Below are positions 34,037 through 42,278 of a stretch of 64,000 bases of DNA, piece by piece (within the stretch, counting starts at the first letter, position 1; each line of letters opens with the position of its first letter). Position numbers and translations under genes: made by a program. The stretch comes from Rhizobium esperanzae (GTDB lineage: Bacteria; Pseudomonadota; Alphaproteobacteria; Rhizobiales; Rhizobiaceae): NCBI RefSeq assembly GCF_002204185.1, contig NZ_MXPU01000006.1, positions 248,001-312,000 of the forward strand, in the 5' to 3' direction. A model generated the notes under the pieces. The model did no database searches and was not told the DNA's origin. It was given only the letters and a program-made list of their open reading frames with translations.

Positions 34037-35040
34037 CAGGCAGTCCTTCTTTTTATCAATGTCACCGGTGTGAACTCGACACGCGCCGTCAGCTCCGGTT
34101 CGGCCATCCGGCTGATCAACAGGTCGACGGTCTGTTCTGCCTGGAGGTCGCAGGGTTGGCGGATGGTCGTCAGGTCGTAGGCGGTCCAAGCGGCCTGGGG
34201 AATGTCGTCATGGCCGATAATAGGGAGCGGCGGCGCCTCATCGCGGCCCCTGCCCTGCATGATGCGGTCGATGACGCCGCAGGCCATGTAGTCATTGGCG
34301 CAGAACAGCCCGTCGATGCCGGATGCGGCCAGGTCGGTCGCCGCGTCATAACCGCTCCGGTAGTCGTTGATTCTGACCTGCAGGAACTGCGCCTCGATGC
34401 CAAGCTGCTTGCAGTGGGCGATGAAGGCCTCGCTGCGACGTCGCGCGGTATAAGATCTGGCCGGGGCAGCCATCACGGCGGGCTTTCGCACGCCGCTGTC
34501 GATCAGGCGGCTGGCTGCCAGATGCCCGGCCATGCGGTCGTCGGAGATGATACGGTCGACCAGGGGAATGTCGTTGCCCTTGTTGATCAGTACGATCGGT
34601 ACGCCTTCGGCTGCGCATTGTTCGCAGATTTCGGTCGGCGGCGCGTCCGATGTGACGATGACGCCTGACACGGCGTAATGCAGCAATTGGCCGATGACTG
34701 TCGAGGTATCCGCCTCCTGCGAGGTCGGCAACAGGATCGGGCGGAAGTTACGGGCGAGCAGCGCCCGAGAGAGATGCTCGATCTGCAGCGTGCGGAACGG
34801 GTTGTCGAAACCGGCGGCGACGAGACCGACGAGATCGGAGCGTTTGTTGGTGAGGCTTCGGGCAAGATAGTTCACCCGATAGCCGAGTTCCTTGGCCGCC
34901 TGATAGACCTTCTCGCGCGTTTTCGGTGAGACGCTGGCATCCGGGGTGAAGGCGCGCGACACGGCAGCGCGCGAGACGCCTGCCACCCTCGCCACGTCGA
35001 AAGAGGTTGCCTTGCGCGGCCCCTTGTCCTTGTCAGCCAA
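34036..35040 (-). CDS. LacI-family regulator embedded in the phosphodiester operon
   Basis: A 334-residue LacI regulator with an N-terminal helix-turn-helix (FDVARVAGVSRAAVSRAF) and a sugar-binding-type effector domain. It starts with TTG at 35040, supported by AGGAG about seven bases upstream; no better start is in frame. It overlaps the GDPD gene by 8 bp and the phosphatase by 3 bp, so it is an internal gene of the operon it presumably represses. The palindrome at 40551-40572 is a candidate operator. Confidence 0.9.
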   Translation of the reverse strand: MADKDKGPRKATSFDVARVAGVSRAAVSRAFTPDASVSPKTREKVYQAAKELGYRVNYLARSLTNKRSDLVGLVAAGFDNPFRTLQIEHLSRALLARNFRPILLPTSQEADTSTVIGQLLHYAVSGVIVTSDAPPTEICEQCAAEGVPIVLINKGNDIPLVDRIISDDRMAGHLAASRLIDSGVRKPAVMAAPARSYTARRRSEAFIAHCKQLGIEAQFLQVRINDYRSGYDAATDLAASGIDGLFCANDYMACGVIDRIMQGRGRDEAPPLPIIGHDDIPQAAWTAYDLTTIRQPCDLQAEQTVDLLISRMAEPELTARVEFTPVTLIKRRTA

Positions 35041-35803
35041 GTGCTTTCTCCTTGATCGGAGGCGGCCGCATCAGATCGGGCAAATCGGTGCAGATGCCGA
35101 GAACCGGGAGTGTCATCAGGTCATCGAGAATGGTCCGCCGCTCCTCGTGCCAGAGCACGATCTCGCGGCCGGCCTCCAAGGCGCGAGCCATCAGCCCCCT
35201 GGTCACCAGATCCTGCGGGCGCTCCCCTGCCCTCTCCCAGCAGAGATGGAGAATATCGGCGCCGGCCTCATCACCGAGCGCATGCGGATCGTCGCCGATG
35301 CGGATCAGCACCGAGAGCGGAAAATCGCAGGCCGCGTACCTGAGTTCGCGCACCTGCGCGGTATCGAACGAGCCAAGGCAGGCAAAGCGCTGGTTCATTT
35401 CGACAAGGTGCCGCCAGCAGCGGATGCCGGTCCCCGGCGCCTTGAGTTCGACATAGAGGCCGGTTCCGGTCTCTCGGGCGAGAGCGGCGACCTGTGAAAA
35501 GCTCGGCACGTCGACGCCGTCAAGGTCGGCAAGCTCAGCCGCCGTCATTTCCGAGATGCGCCGGTCGATGCCGTAGACCCGCTCCAGATGGTCGTCATGG
35601 GAGACGACCACCACGCCGTCACCGGTCAACTGCGTGTCGAGCTCCCACATCTCCGCGCCGAGTTCGGCCGCGCGGCGGAAAGCGGCGAGGGTGTTTTCGC
35701 GTTCGTGGCCGCTGGCGCCGCGATGGCCGATGCAGAAGGGAAGCCGGCCCTTGGCCGTCGGCCAGCCATAACGTTCGAAGAAGGCTGAAAAATCGCGGGT
35801 CAT
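35033..35803 (-). CDS. Glycerophosphodiester phosphodiesterase (GDPD/UgpQ-like, cytoplasmic)
   Basis: A 256-residue GDPD with a canonical active site: GHRGAS (H27, R28), ERENT, WELD (E54, D56) and VVSHDDH (H69). It lacks a signal peptide, so it acts in the cytoplasm on an imported phosphodiester, releasing an alcohol and a phosphomonoester. It overlaps the ATPase stop and the lacI start, so it is tightly coupled to the importer. The pairing with an IMPase-like phosphatase in the same operon recalls AccF/AccG. Confidence 0.92.
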   Translation of the reverse strand: MTRDFSAFFERYGWPTAKGRLPFCIGHRGASGHERENTLAAFRRAAELGAEMWELDTQLTGDGVVVVSHDDHLERVYGIDRRISEMTAAELADLDGVDVPSFSQVAALARETGTGLYVELKAPGTGIRCWRHLVEMNQRFACLGSFDTAQVRELRYAACDFPLSVLIRIGDDPHALGDEAGADILHLCWERAGERPQDLVTRGLMARALEAGREIVLWHEERRTILDDLMTLPVLGICTDLPDLMRPPPIKEKALG

Positions 35804-36858
35804 CAGAGCCTCGTTCCGTTCTCGTCGAAGACGAACACGCCGCGGCTGTCGATCCCCCAGGCGACATCGTCGCCGACGTGAATATCGTTGCGCGCTGGCT
35901 GGATCGAGCGCAGCAGCGGCCCGCCGGCAATCCGCACGTCGTAAAGGTTTTCTCGCCCCTGCGTTTCGGCAAAGGTGATCTTGCCGGAGACGGTGACGTC
36001 GCCCGCCGGGGTGAAATGCTCCGGCCGCACGCCGAGCATCAGCTTGGTGCCCTCGGCGGCGCCGACGGCGTTCGGCAACGGGACCCGGATCTCACTTTCC
36101 GGGATTGTGAAGGCGCCCTTGTCCATGACGCCGCGCAGGAAGGTGATCGGTGGATTGCCGAGGAAGCCGGCAACGAAGGCGGTCTTTGGATCGTTGTACA
36201 TCTCGGCCGGCGTGGCGATCTGGACGATCTCGCCTTCCTTCATGATAGCGATGCGGTCGCACATGCTCATTGCCTCCACCTGGTCATGGGTAACGAGGAT
36301 GGCGGTTATGCCGGTCTCGCGCTGCAGGCGGCGGATTTCCGAGCGCATTTCGAGGCGCAGCTTGGCGTCGAGATTGGCGAGCGGTTCGTCGAGCAGCAGC
36401 ACGTCCGGCCTGCGGATGAGCGCTCGCGCCAACGCCACGCGCTGCTGCTGGCCGCCGGAAAGCTCGGCCGGCCGGCGGCCCATCAGATTGCCGATGTGGA
36501 CCAGGCCTGCGATGCGATCGACCTCTTTGCGGATCTCGGCGGCAGGCGCGCGCTTGACCTTCAGAGGAAATCCAATGTTCTCGGCAACGGTCATGTGCGG
36601 GTAGAGCGCATAGGACTGGAAGACGACACCGACATTGCGGGCCTGGCTCGGGAGATCCGTGACGTCCCGATCGCCGAAGAGGATGCGCCCGCCGGTCGGC
36701 CTGTGAATGCCGCAGACTGCAAACAGGGTCGTCGACTTGCCGCAGCCGGAGGGGCCAAGGAGCGCCAGCATCTCGCCGCCGGCGACCTCGAGGCGCATGT
36801 TCTCGATGACCTTGGTGGAGCCGAAGCTCTTCGAGAAATTGTCGAGGAGGATGCGCAT
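35803..36858 (-). CDS. ABC transporter ATPase (UgpC type), phosphodiester operon
   Basis: A 351-residue ATPase with Walker A GPSGCGKST, signature LSGGQQQR, Walker B LLLDEPLANLD, H-loop VTHDQ and a C-terminal TOBE region. Its ATG overlaps the permease stop and its stop overlaps the GDPD start. It is most like the carbohydrate and glycerol-phosphate importer ATPases. Confidence 0.92.
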   Translation of the reverse strand: MRILLDNFSKSFGSTKVIENMRLEVAGGEMLALLGPSGCGKSTTLFAVCGIHRPTGGRILFGDRDVTDLPSQARNVGVVFQSYALYPHMTVAENIGFPLKVKRAPAAEIRKEVDRIAGLVHIGNLMGRRPAELSGGQQQRVALARALIRRPDVLLLDEPLANLDAKLRLEMRSEIRRLQRETGITAILVTHDQVEAMSMCDRIAIMKEGEIVQIATPAEMYNDPKTAFVAGFLGNPPITFLRGVMDKGAFTIPESEIRVPLPNAVGAAEGTKLMLGVRPEHFTPAGDVTVSGKITFAETQGRENLYDVRIAGGPLLRSIQPARNDIHVGDDVAWGIDSRGVFVFDENGTRL

Positions 36859-37700
36859 CAGCCTTTGCTCCCGCCGCCGTAGATGTTCATGAGGTATTTG
36901 TTGAAGAGCGCGTAAGCGATCAGCACCGGAATGAGGTAGAAGAGGCCGACCGCCTTGAACATGTTGAAATCGTAATTGTTGTCGTCGGCAAGGAAGCCGG
37001 CGAGATAGACCGACAGCACCTGCACCTGATTGCCCGGCGCCAGCACCTGCGGCAGGATGAACTCGCCCCAGCCGGACAGGAAGGAGAACAAGCCAAGCGC
37101 CATGATGCCGGGCTTGACCTGCGGCAGCACCAGGCTGCGCCAGACCCTGAAACGCGACGCGCCATCAACGACGCCGGCCATTTCGATTTCCCAGGGCACG
37201 GTATCGTAGAAGCCCTTCATCAGCCAGATGCCGAGCGGCAGGTCGATCGCCGCCTTCACCAGGACGACGCCGATCAGCGAGTTATAGAGGCCGACCATCT
37301 GCAGCACGATGAAGATGGCGATGATCAGCGTTACCGACGGGAAGGCGTGCAGCACCATGACGCCGGCAAGGAAGAAGCCGCGTGCCGGCACGTTCAGCCG
37401 AGACAGCACATAACCGGCCATTGAAGAGACGATCAGCACCAGACTGGTGGTGCAGGCCGAAAACAGCAGCGTATTCAGGGTCACGTGCCAGATGTTCGCC
37501 TTGCCCGCCGTTGTCTGCCACAGGAAACGCCAATGGTGGAGCGTCAAGCCGGAGGGCAGCAAGGCGTCCGGCGGCTTCACCGTGACGGTGTCGAGGAAGA
37601 GATAGACATACATCAAGAGCAGCGGCAGGCTGACGATGGTCAGCGCCGTCAGGACAGGCCAGCTGCGATAATTTGCCGAGGGCTGCGCGCGTTCGACCAT
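36858..37700 (-). CDS. ABC transporter permease (MalG type), phosphodiester operon
   Basis: A 280-residue permease with six hydrophobic segments and the EAA loop 'EMAGVVDGASRFRVWRSLVLPQV'. The ATG at 37700 has GAGG at about 7-nt spacing; the open frame begins two codons earlier with TTG. It is the short partner of the large permease encoded just upstream and ends in IYGGGSKG. Confidence 0.9.
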   Translation of the reverse strand: MVERAQPSANYRSWPVLTALTIVSLPLLLMYVYLFLDTVTVKPPDALLPSGLTLHHWRFLWQTTAGKANIWHVTLNTLLFSACTTSLVLIVSSMAGYVLSRLNVPARGFFLAGVMVLHAFPSVTLIIAIFIVLQMVGLYNSLIGVVLVKAAIDLPLGIWLMKGFYDTVPWEIEMAGVVDGASRFRVWRSLVLPQVKPGIMALGLFSFLSGWGEFILPQVLAPGNQVQVLSVYLAGFLADDNNYDFNMFKAVGLFYLIPVLIAYALFNKYLMNIYGGGSKG

Positions 37701-37702
37701 GG

Positions 37703-39004
37703 TCAATCCTCGATCAAGGGCTTGGCGACAAGCGTGCCATAGTTGAAAACGCGCAGATAAAGCAGCGACAGCACCACGCCGATGACGACCAGCACCAGCG
37801 CCATGGCGGCACCCAGCCCGTATTCGAGATTGCCGGCATAGTTTCTGAGAGCGGTGTGGTAGGCGGAGAGCGCCCAGACCTCGGTCGCGTTGCCCGGCCC
37901 GCCATTGGTGGCGAGCAGGATTTCATTGAAGGAGGCGAGCAGCGACAGTGTCTGATAGCAGGTGACGAAGAGGATCGGCCAGCGCATCTGGGGCAGGATG
38001 ATGTAGCGGATCTGCTGCCAGCGTGAGGCGCCGTCGACCTCGCTCGCATAGAACTGGCTCTTCGGGATGGCCTTCATCGCCGACGAGAACACCAGCATGC
38101 CCATGGAGGCGCCGATGAAGCCGTTGATCAGCACGACGAAGAACCAGGCATTATAGGCGGTATCGAGCAGGTAGTTCTTCGGGGGGTAGCCGAACTTGCC
38201 CATCAGGATCGAAATGAAGCCGCTGTCCCAGGCGAGCCACTTCCACAGCATGACGTAGATGACGACGGGCGTGATGCGCGGCAGGAGCCAGATGCCGCGA
38301 AAGATCGAGGCCGGCGTCGGAGGCATGTAATGCGTCCAGATGGCAAGCAGCAGCGCATAACCGACGTTGAAGAGCATCAATACCAGCGCGACATAGAGCA
38401 CGGTATTGAAAAGCACACGCGCCATGTCGGGCGAGCTGGCCATGCGTGAGAAATTGTCGGTCGTCCAGGTCCAGCCGGTATAGGTGGTCTTGGCGACGGT
38501 TTCCTTCTGCTCCGGCGTCAGCTTGAAACCCAGACCGTCCAGCGACGAAAACAGCTGTTCCTTGCTGTCGAAGCGCGTGTTGAGGACGGAGCGGTTGAAC
38601 TGTTCGGAGATCTGCTTGACCTCGCGCGTCGAAGGTCGTTCGGCAAGGTCCTTGATCATGCGTTCGACGTCGCGCCGCGTCGCAAAGACCTCGCCGGCGT
38701 GTTTGGCGCGCAACTCCGCCGCGATCGCAGGCGCAAGGCCGAGGCCCTCCACCCCCTTGAGGCCGGCTTCGTCGATCGTGTAGCGCGGCTCGGCCATCTC
38801 GGCGGCGATCTCCGGCATTGCCGATTTCAGCGTGATCAGCGAATTGGGTGCGATCTGATAGACGCCCCCTGAAATACCGGTCGCCGTGGTCATGTTGGTC
38901 ATGGAGAAGACCGCTGTCAGAACGACCGGCATCAGGAAAAAGAGCACGATCATGACCGCCGCAGGCGCGATCATCACCAGTCCGAGCGTTCTGGACGATT
39001 TCAT
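37703..39004 (-). CDS. ABC transporter permease with large periplasmic loop (MalF-like), phosphodiester operon
   Basis: A 433-residue permease, much longer than the usual 290-310. TM1 is at about 8-34 and the second membrane segment begins near 198. The intervening 160 residues (about 35-195) form a hydrophilic, probably periplasmic domain rich in helices, comparable in position to the MalF P2 loop that docks the binding protein. The C-terminal core is ordinary, with EAA loop 'EVDGASRWQQIRYIILPQM'. It is the first membrane gene of the operon, 66 bp after the binding-protein gene. Confidence 0.9.
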   Translation of the reverse strand: MKSSRTLGLVMIAPAAVMIVLFFLMPVVLTAVFSMTNMTTATGISGGVYQIAPNSLITLKSAMPEIAAEMAEPRYTIDEAGLKGVEGLGLAPAIAAELRAKHAGEVFATRRDVERMIKDLAERPSTREVKQISEQFNRSVLNTRFDSKEQLFSSLDGLGFKLTPEQKETVAKTTYTGWTWTTDNFSRMASSPDMARVLFNTVLYVALVLMLFNVGYALLLAIWTHYMPPTPASIFRGIWLLPRITPVVIYVMLWKWLAWDSGFISILMGKFGYPPKNYLLDTAYNAWFFVVLINGFIGASMGMLVFSSAMKAIPKSQFYASEVDGASRWQQIRYIILPQMRWPILFVTCYQTLSLLASFNEILLATNGGPGNATEVWALSAYHTALRNYAGNLEYGLGAAMALVLVVIGVVLSLLYLRVFNYGTLVAKPLIED

Positions 39005-39029
39005 GGGAAGCCTCCTCGAAGGGATCGAT

Positions 39030-39054
39030 CGGGCGGCGGGATTGCCGCCGCCCG
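39030..39054 (-). other. Intercistronic stem-loop after binding-protein gene, phosphodiester operon
   Basis: CGGGCGGCGG and CCGCCGCCCG form a perfect 10-bp stem with a 5-nt loop between the binding-protein stop (39071) and the permease start (39004). There is no T-run, so it is more likely an mRNA-stabilising or partial-termination element than a full terminator. Confidence 0.6.
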
Positions 39055-39070
39055 GAGGGACGCTTCGATC

Positions 39071-40426
39071 TTAGCGGATGACGATCTTGTCGCCGAGCGT
39101 GCTTTTCAGCTCGCTTTCGGCATCGCCGATGGCGGCGTCGACGGTCTTGGCGCTGGTCCAGGAAGCTTCGAGGTTCTTCCACATGATGTTCCAATAGGTG
39201 CCGAAATCGGAATTGTTCGGCATCGCATTGGCATGCGGCAGCAGGCGTTCGGTGGCTTCGCGGGTCCACCGGTCAGCCGAGTAAAAATCCACTTCCGACT
39301 CCGCCTCGGAGATGCCGAGATGGGCTGACTTGACCGCATGCAACGCGTTGATGCGCGGCTCCGAGGCGATCGTGATCAGCTTGGCGGCGATATCGGTGTC
39401 CTCCTTGTCATGGCCTGCGGTCAGCAGGTAGACGAGCGGATGCGTCAGCGTGTTGGCCTTGCCGCCTTCGCCGGCCGGGATCAGCGTGAAGATCACGTTG
39501 CCGAAGAAATCCTTGAGGCCTTCCTGGTTGACGAGGCGGGCATAGTGCCAGGTGCCGCCGTCCCAGATGCCGGCCTTGCCAGTGGCGACTTCCTTCCACC
39601 ACTGGTCGCCCGGCATGCCGATGTGGTTCTTCTTGGTGACGCCTGATTTGACGGCATCGGCGAAGAACTGGTAGGTGCGGGCCATCGCCGCCTTGTCGAA
39701 GACAAGCTTGCCGCCTTCTTCCATCGTGCCGCCGAAGCTGGTGTAGAACTGCCAGTAATCCGGGCCGTTGCTGGTGCGCGGATAAAAGCCGTAGCCGGGC
39801 TGGACGAGGCCCTTGTCCTGCATCTTCTTGGCGTCTTCGAGCAGGTTCTTCATCGTATACTTGCCATCCTGCACGTTCTGCGGCAGGGCGTCGAGATCGG
39901 CGTCGCTGTAGCCGATCGCCTTCATATACGGCTTCCAGAAGAACATCGGCCGGGATTCGGCATCCTGAGGGATGCCGTAGACGGTGCCGTTGTAGGAGGC
40001 GATCTTCAGAAGATTTTCATAGATGCCATTGAGCGGCCAGGAATCGAGGTCGACATAATCTTCGATCGGAACGATCAGGCCGGATTGCGACCAGGGTGCG
40101 ATGTCCTCATGGCCGCTGACGACGATGTTCGGAGCGGTCTTGGCTTCTGCGGCAAGGGTTAGCGCCTGTTTGAAGTCTTCCCAAGCGCTATAGGGCTTCT
40201 TTTCGACGGTGATTTTCAGGTCTTCGCCCTTGAGGGCGGCTTCGCGCTGCAGCTGCTGGGCCGCGATCTCGATGGCGTCGAGACGATAGACGTCGTTCGG
40301 GCCGGTGCCGCCGGCCCAGACGCTGATTGTAACGTCCTTGGCGAGTGCGAATACGGAGGTCGAGGCCAGGATGGCAGCCGCGATCGTAAGGGATTTCAAT
40401 GTCGGCAAAATGGTCATCTTCTTCAT
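39071..40426 (-). CDS. ABC transporter substrate-binding protein, family 1, phosphodiester operon
   Basis: A 451-residue periplasmic binding protein with a signal peptide (hydrophobic 'SLTIAAAILASTSVFA', cut near ALA/KD). After cleavage it begins DVTISVWAGGTGPNDVYRLD. It is longer than the average sugar-binding protein. ATGs at 40426 and 40417 both follow GGGGAG; the second has better spacing. It is the first gene of the operon, with a 22-bp palindrome about 125 bp upstream. The ligand is inferred from context to be a phosphodiester or polyol phosphate; this is not visible in the sequence itself. Confidence 0.9.
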   Translation of the reverse strand: MKKMTILPTLKSLTIAAAILASTSVFALAKDVTISVWAGGTGPNDVYRLDAIEIAAQQLQREAALKGEDLKITVEKKPYSAWEDFKQALTLAAEAKTAPNIVVSGHEDIAPWSQSGLIVPIEDYVDLDSWPLNGIYENLLKIASYNGTVYGIPQDAESRPMFFWKPYMKAIGYSDADLDALPQNVQDGKYTMKNLLEDAKKMQDKGLVQPGYGFYPRTSNGPDYWQFYTSFGGTMEEGGKLVFDKAAMARTYQFFADAVKSGVTKKNHIGMPGDQWWKEVATGKAGIWDGGTWHYARLVNQEGLKDFFGNVIFTLIPAGEGGKANTLTHPLVYLLTAGHDKEDTDIAAKLITIASEPRINALHAVKSAHLGISEAESEVDFYSADRWTREATERLLPHANAMPNNSDFGTYWNIMWKNLEASWTSAKTVDAAIGDAESELKSTLGDKIVIR

Positions 40427-40550
40427 CTCCCCAGAAGAGCAGTGTGAGGCCTCTTTGACGGGTCATCACTGGTGTTGACGACCGCTGCGAGAGCCCGCGA
40501 AAACGTGACAAGTCCCGCTCTATGGGCTGAACGTAACGGCCGAATGACAA

Positions 40551-40572
40551 AATTGAGCACGTGTGCAAAATT
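40551..40572. promoter_or_regulatory. 22-bp palindrome upstream of the phosphodiester operon (candidate LacI operator)
   Basis: The site has the pattern AATT-N2-GCAC-N2-GTGC-N2-AATT, symmetric over 22 bp with mismatches only in the three N2 steps. It lies about 125 bp upstream of the binding-protein gene and about 95 bp upstream of the divergent ybaK-like gene. It is a likely operator for the LacI protein encoded within the operon. Confidence 0.55.
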
Positions 40573-40666
40573 ATTATGACGATGTCCGCGGCACTTGCAA
40601 GCGGCGGTGTTCGGCGGGCATCTTTTATGCTTCAAATTGCGCCTTTCCTGGTCTAGCATCGCACCT

Positions 40667-41125
40667 ATGAGCCTTGAATCCGTCCGCGCCTTCCTCGGCA
40701 CCCACGCACCCGACATCGAAATCATCGAAACCGCCGAGAGCTCCTCGACGGTGGCGCTTGCCGCCGAAGCCCATGGCGTCGAGCCCGCCCAGATCGCCAA
40801 GACGATCTGCCTGCGCGTCGGCGAGCAGATGATGCTGGTCGTTGCCGGCGGTACGGCACGGCTCGACAATCGCAAATTCAAGGACACTTTCGGTGCCAAG
40901 GGGCGCATGCTCGATGCCGAAGAGGTCGTGGCGGTCACCAGCCATCCTGTCGGCGGTGTCTGCCCGTTCGGCCTGCCCTCGCCGCTGCCGATCTATTGCG
41001 ATATTTCGCTGAAACGTTTCGACGAAGTGGTGCCGGCGGCCGGTTCGACCAATTCGGCCGTGCGCATCGCCACCGGACGGCTTGCCGAGCTGACCGGCGC
41101 CAGCTGGGTCGATGTTTGCCAGTAA
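40667..41125 (+). CDS. YbaK/EbsC-type aminoacyl-tRNA deacylase
   Basis: A 152-residue YbaK-fold protein. It shows 'SSTVALAAEAHGVEPAQIAKTICLR' with the catalytic Lys in AKTI, 'LVVAGGTARLDNRKFKD', and 'HPVGGVCPFG', the conserved loop of this family. Members remove wrongly attached amino acids from tRNA (YbaK/ProX type). The start at 40667 fits the family N-terminus; the frame is open further upstream without support. It stands alone and is transcribed divergently from the phosphodiester operon. Confidence 0.9.
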   Translation: MSLESVRAFLGTHAPDIEIIETAESSSTVALAAEAHGVEPAQIAKTICLRVGEQMMLVVAGGTARLDNRKFKDTFGAKGRMLDAEEVVAVTSHPVGGVCPFGLPSPLPIYCDISLKRFDEVVPAAGSTNSAVRIATGRLAELTGASWVDVCQ

Positions 41126-41209
41126 AGCGGCCGAAGAACTTCAAACGCCGGAAAGAGTACCTATATTCTATCCCGACATGCCGTGATTGCGCATGACAGG
41201 GAGACCAGA

Positions 41210-42223
41210 ATGCCGAGTGCCGTTTCGCGTTTTGCCAGGGTCGCAGCCATTGCCGTACTGACGAGCGCTACCGTTTTTGCCACGATCAGCGATGCCGATG
41301 CGCGCCGCGCCGGCGGCTTCGGCGGCTTCGGAAGCCGTGGCACCCGTACTTTCAGCGCGCCTCCGGTTACCCGCACAGCGCCTGCCCCGGCTGCCCCCAT
41401 TGAACGCTCGATGACGCCGCGCCCGCAGACGACCGCACCCTATAATACCCAGCAGCCCGGCTACGCCCAGCAGCGCCCCGGCTTCTTCAACGGCTTCGGC
41501 CGTTCGATGATCGGCGGCCTGATCGCCGGCGGTCTTCTCGGCATGCTGCTCGGCCACGGTTTCGGCGGCGGCTTCGGCTTCCTCGGCATGTTGCTGCAGA
41601 TCGCTCTGATCGGCGGCGCCATCATGCTTGCCATGCGCTATTTCGCCAACCGACGCCAGCCTTCTTACGGCGTCGGCGGTCAGAGCCGGTCCTACGGCCA
41701 GTCCTTCAACATGTCGCCCACGAACAATTCGTCGTTCCAGATCCCGGCGATCGGCTCGGGCGCCGGTTACGGCGGACAGTCGCGCGGCAATCGCCCGAGC
41801 GACGAGATCGGGCTGGCCCAGGCTGATCTCGACCAGTTCGAGGAGTTGCTGACGAGCGTGCAGACCGCTTACGGCGCCGAAGACTGCGGTGCGTTGCGCC
41901 GGCTGACGACGCCCGAGGCAATGTCCTACCTTGCCGAGGAACTGGGAGAAAACGCAACCAACGGCGTGCGCAACCGCGTCTCCGACGTCAAGCTGCTGCA
42001 GGGCGATATTGCCGAGGCCTGGCGCGAGAACGGCCAGGAATATGCGACGCTTGCTATGCGTTATTCCTCGATCGATGCCATGGTCGAACGCGACAGCGGT
42101 CGAGTCGTTTCCGGCGACGACCGCCGTCCGACCGAAAGCACCGAGATCTGGACCTTCGTGCGCAAGCCGGGCGCGGATTGGAAGCTCGCTGCGATCCAGG
42201 GCACCGGCCAGCGCGCCGCCTAA
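41210..42223 (+). CDS. Tim44-like domain membrane protein
   Basis: A 337-residue exported membrane protein. It has an N-terminal signal or anchor (VAAIAVLTSATVFA), a Gly/Ala/Pro-rich low-complexity stretch (about 30-95), a Gly-rich hydrophobic hairpin (about 100-145, MIGGLIAGGLLGMLLG), a linker, and a C-terminal Tim44-like domain (about 195-337, ending WTFVRKPGADWKLAAIQGTG). Bacterial relatives occur in many alphaproteobacteria, with no firm function. GGGAG at 6-nt spacing supports the ATG at 41210. Confidence 0.88.
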   Translation: MPSAVSRFARVAAIAVLTSATVFATISDADARRAGGFGGFGSRGTRTFSAPPVTRTAPAPAAPIERSMTPRPQTTAPYNTQQPGYAQQRPGFFNGFGRSMIGGLIAGGLLGMLLGHGFGGGFGFLGMLLQIALIGGAIMLAMRYFANRRQPSYGVGGQSRSYGQSFNMSPTNNSSFQIPAIGSGAGYGGQSRGNRPSDEIGLAQADLDQFEELLTSVQTAYGAEDCGALRRLTTPEAMSYLAEELGENATNGVRNRVSDVKLLQGDIAEAWRENGQEYATLAMRYSSIDAMVERDSGRVVSGDDRRPTESTEIWTFVRKPGADWKLAAIQGTGQRAA

Positions 42224-42242
42224 AGAAAACCAGCCTCAATAG

Positions 42243-42277
42243 ATGCCGCCCAAGCTGTCGATCAGCTTGGACGGCAT
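42243..42277. terminator. Bidirectional stem-loop between convergent genes
   Basis: ATGCCGCCCAAGCTG pairs with CAGCTTGGACGGCAT (15-bp arms, one mismatch, 5-nt loop). It lies between the convergent ends of the Tim44-like gene and the dehydrogenase gene, so it could end transcription from both sides, although flanking T-runs are short. Confidence 0.6.
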
Positions 42278-42278
42278 T

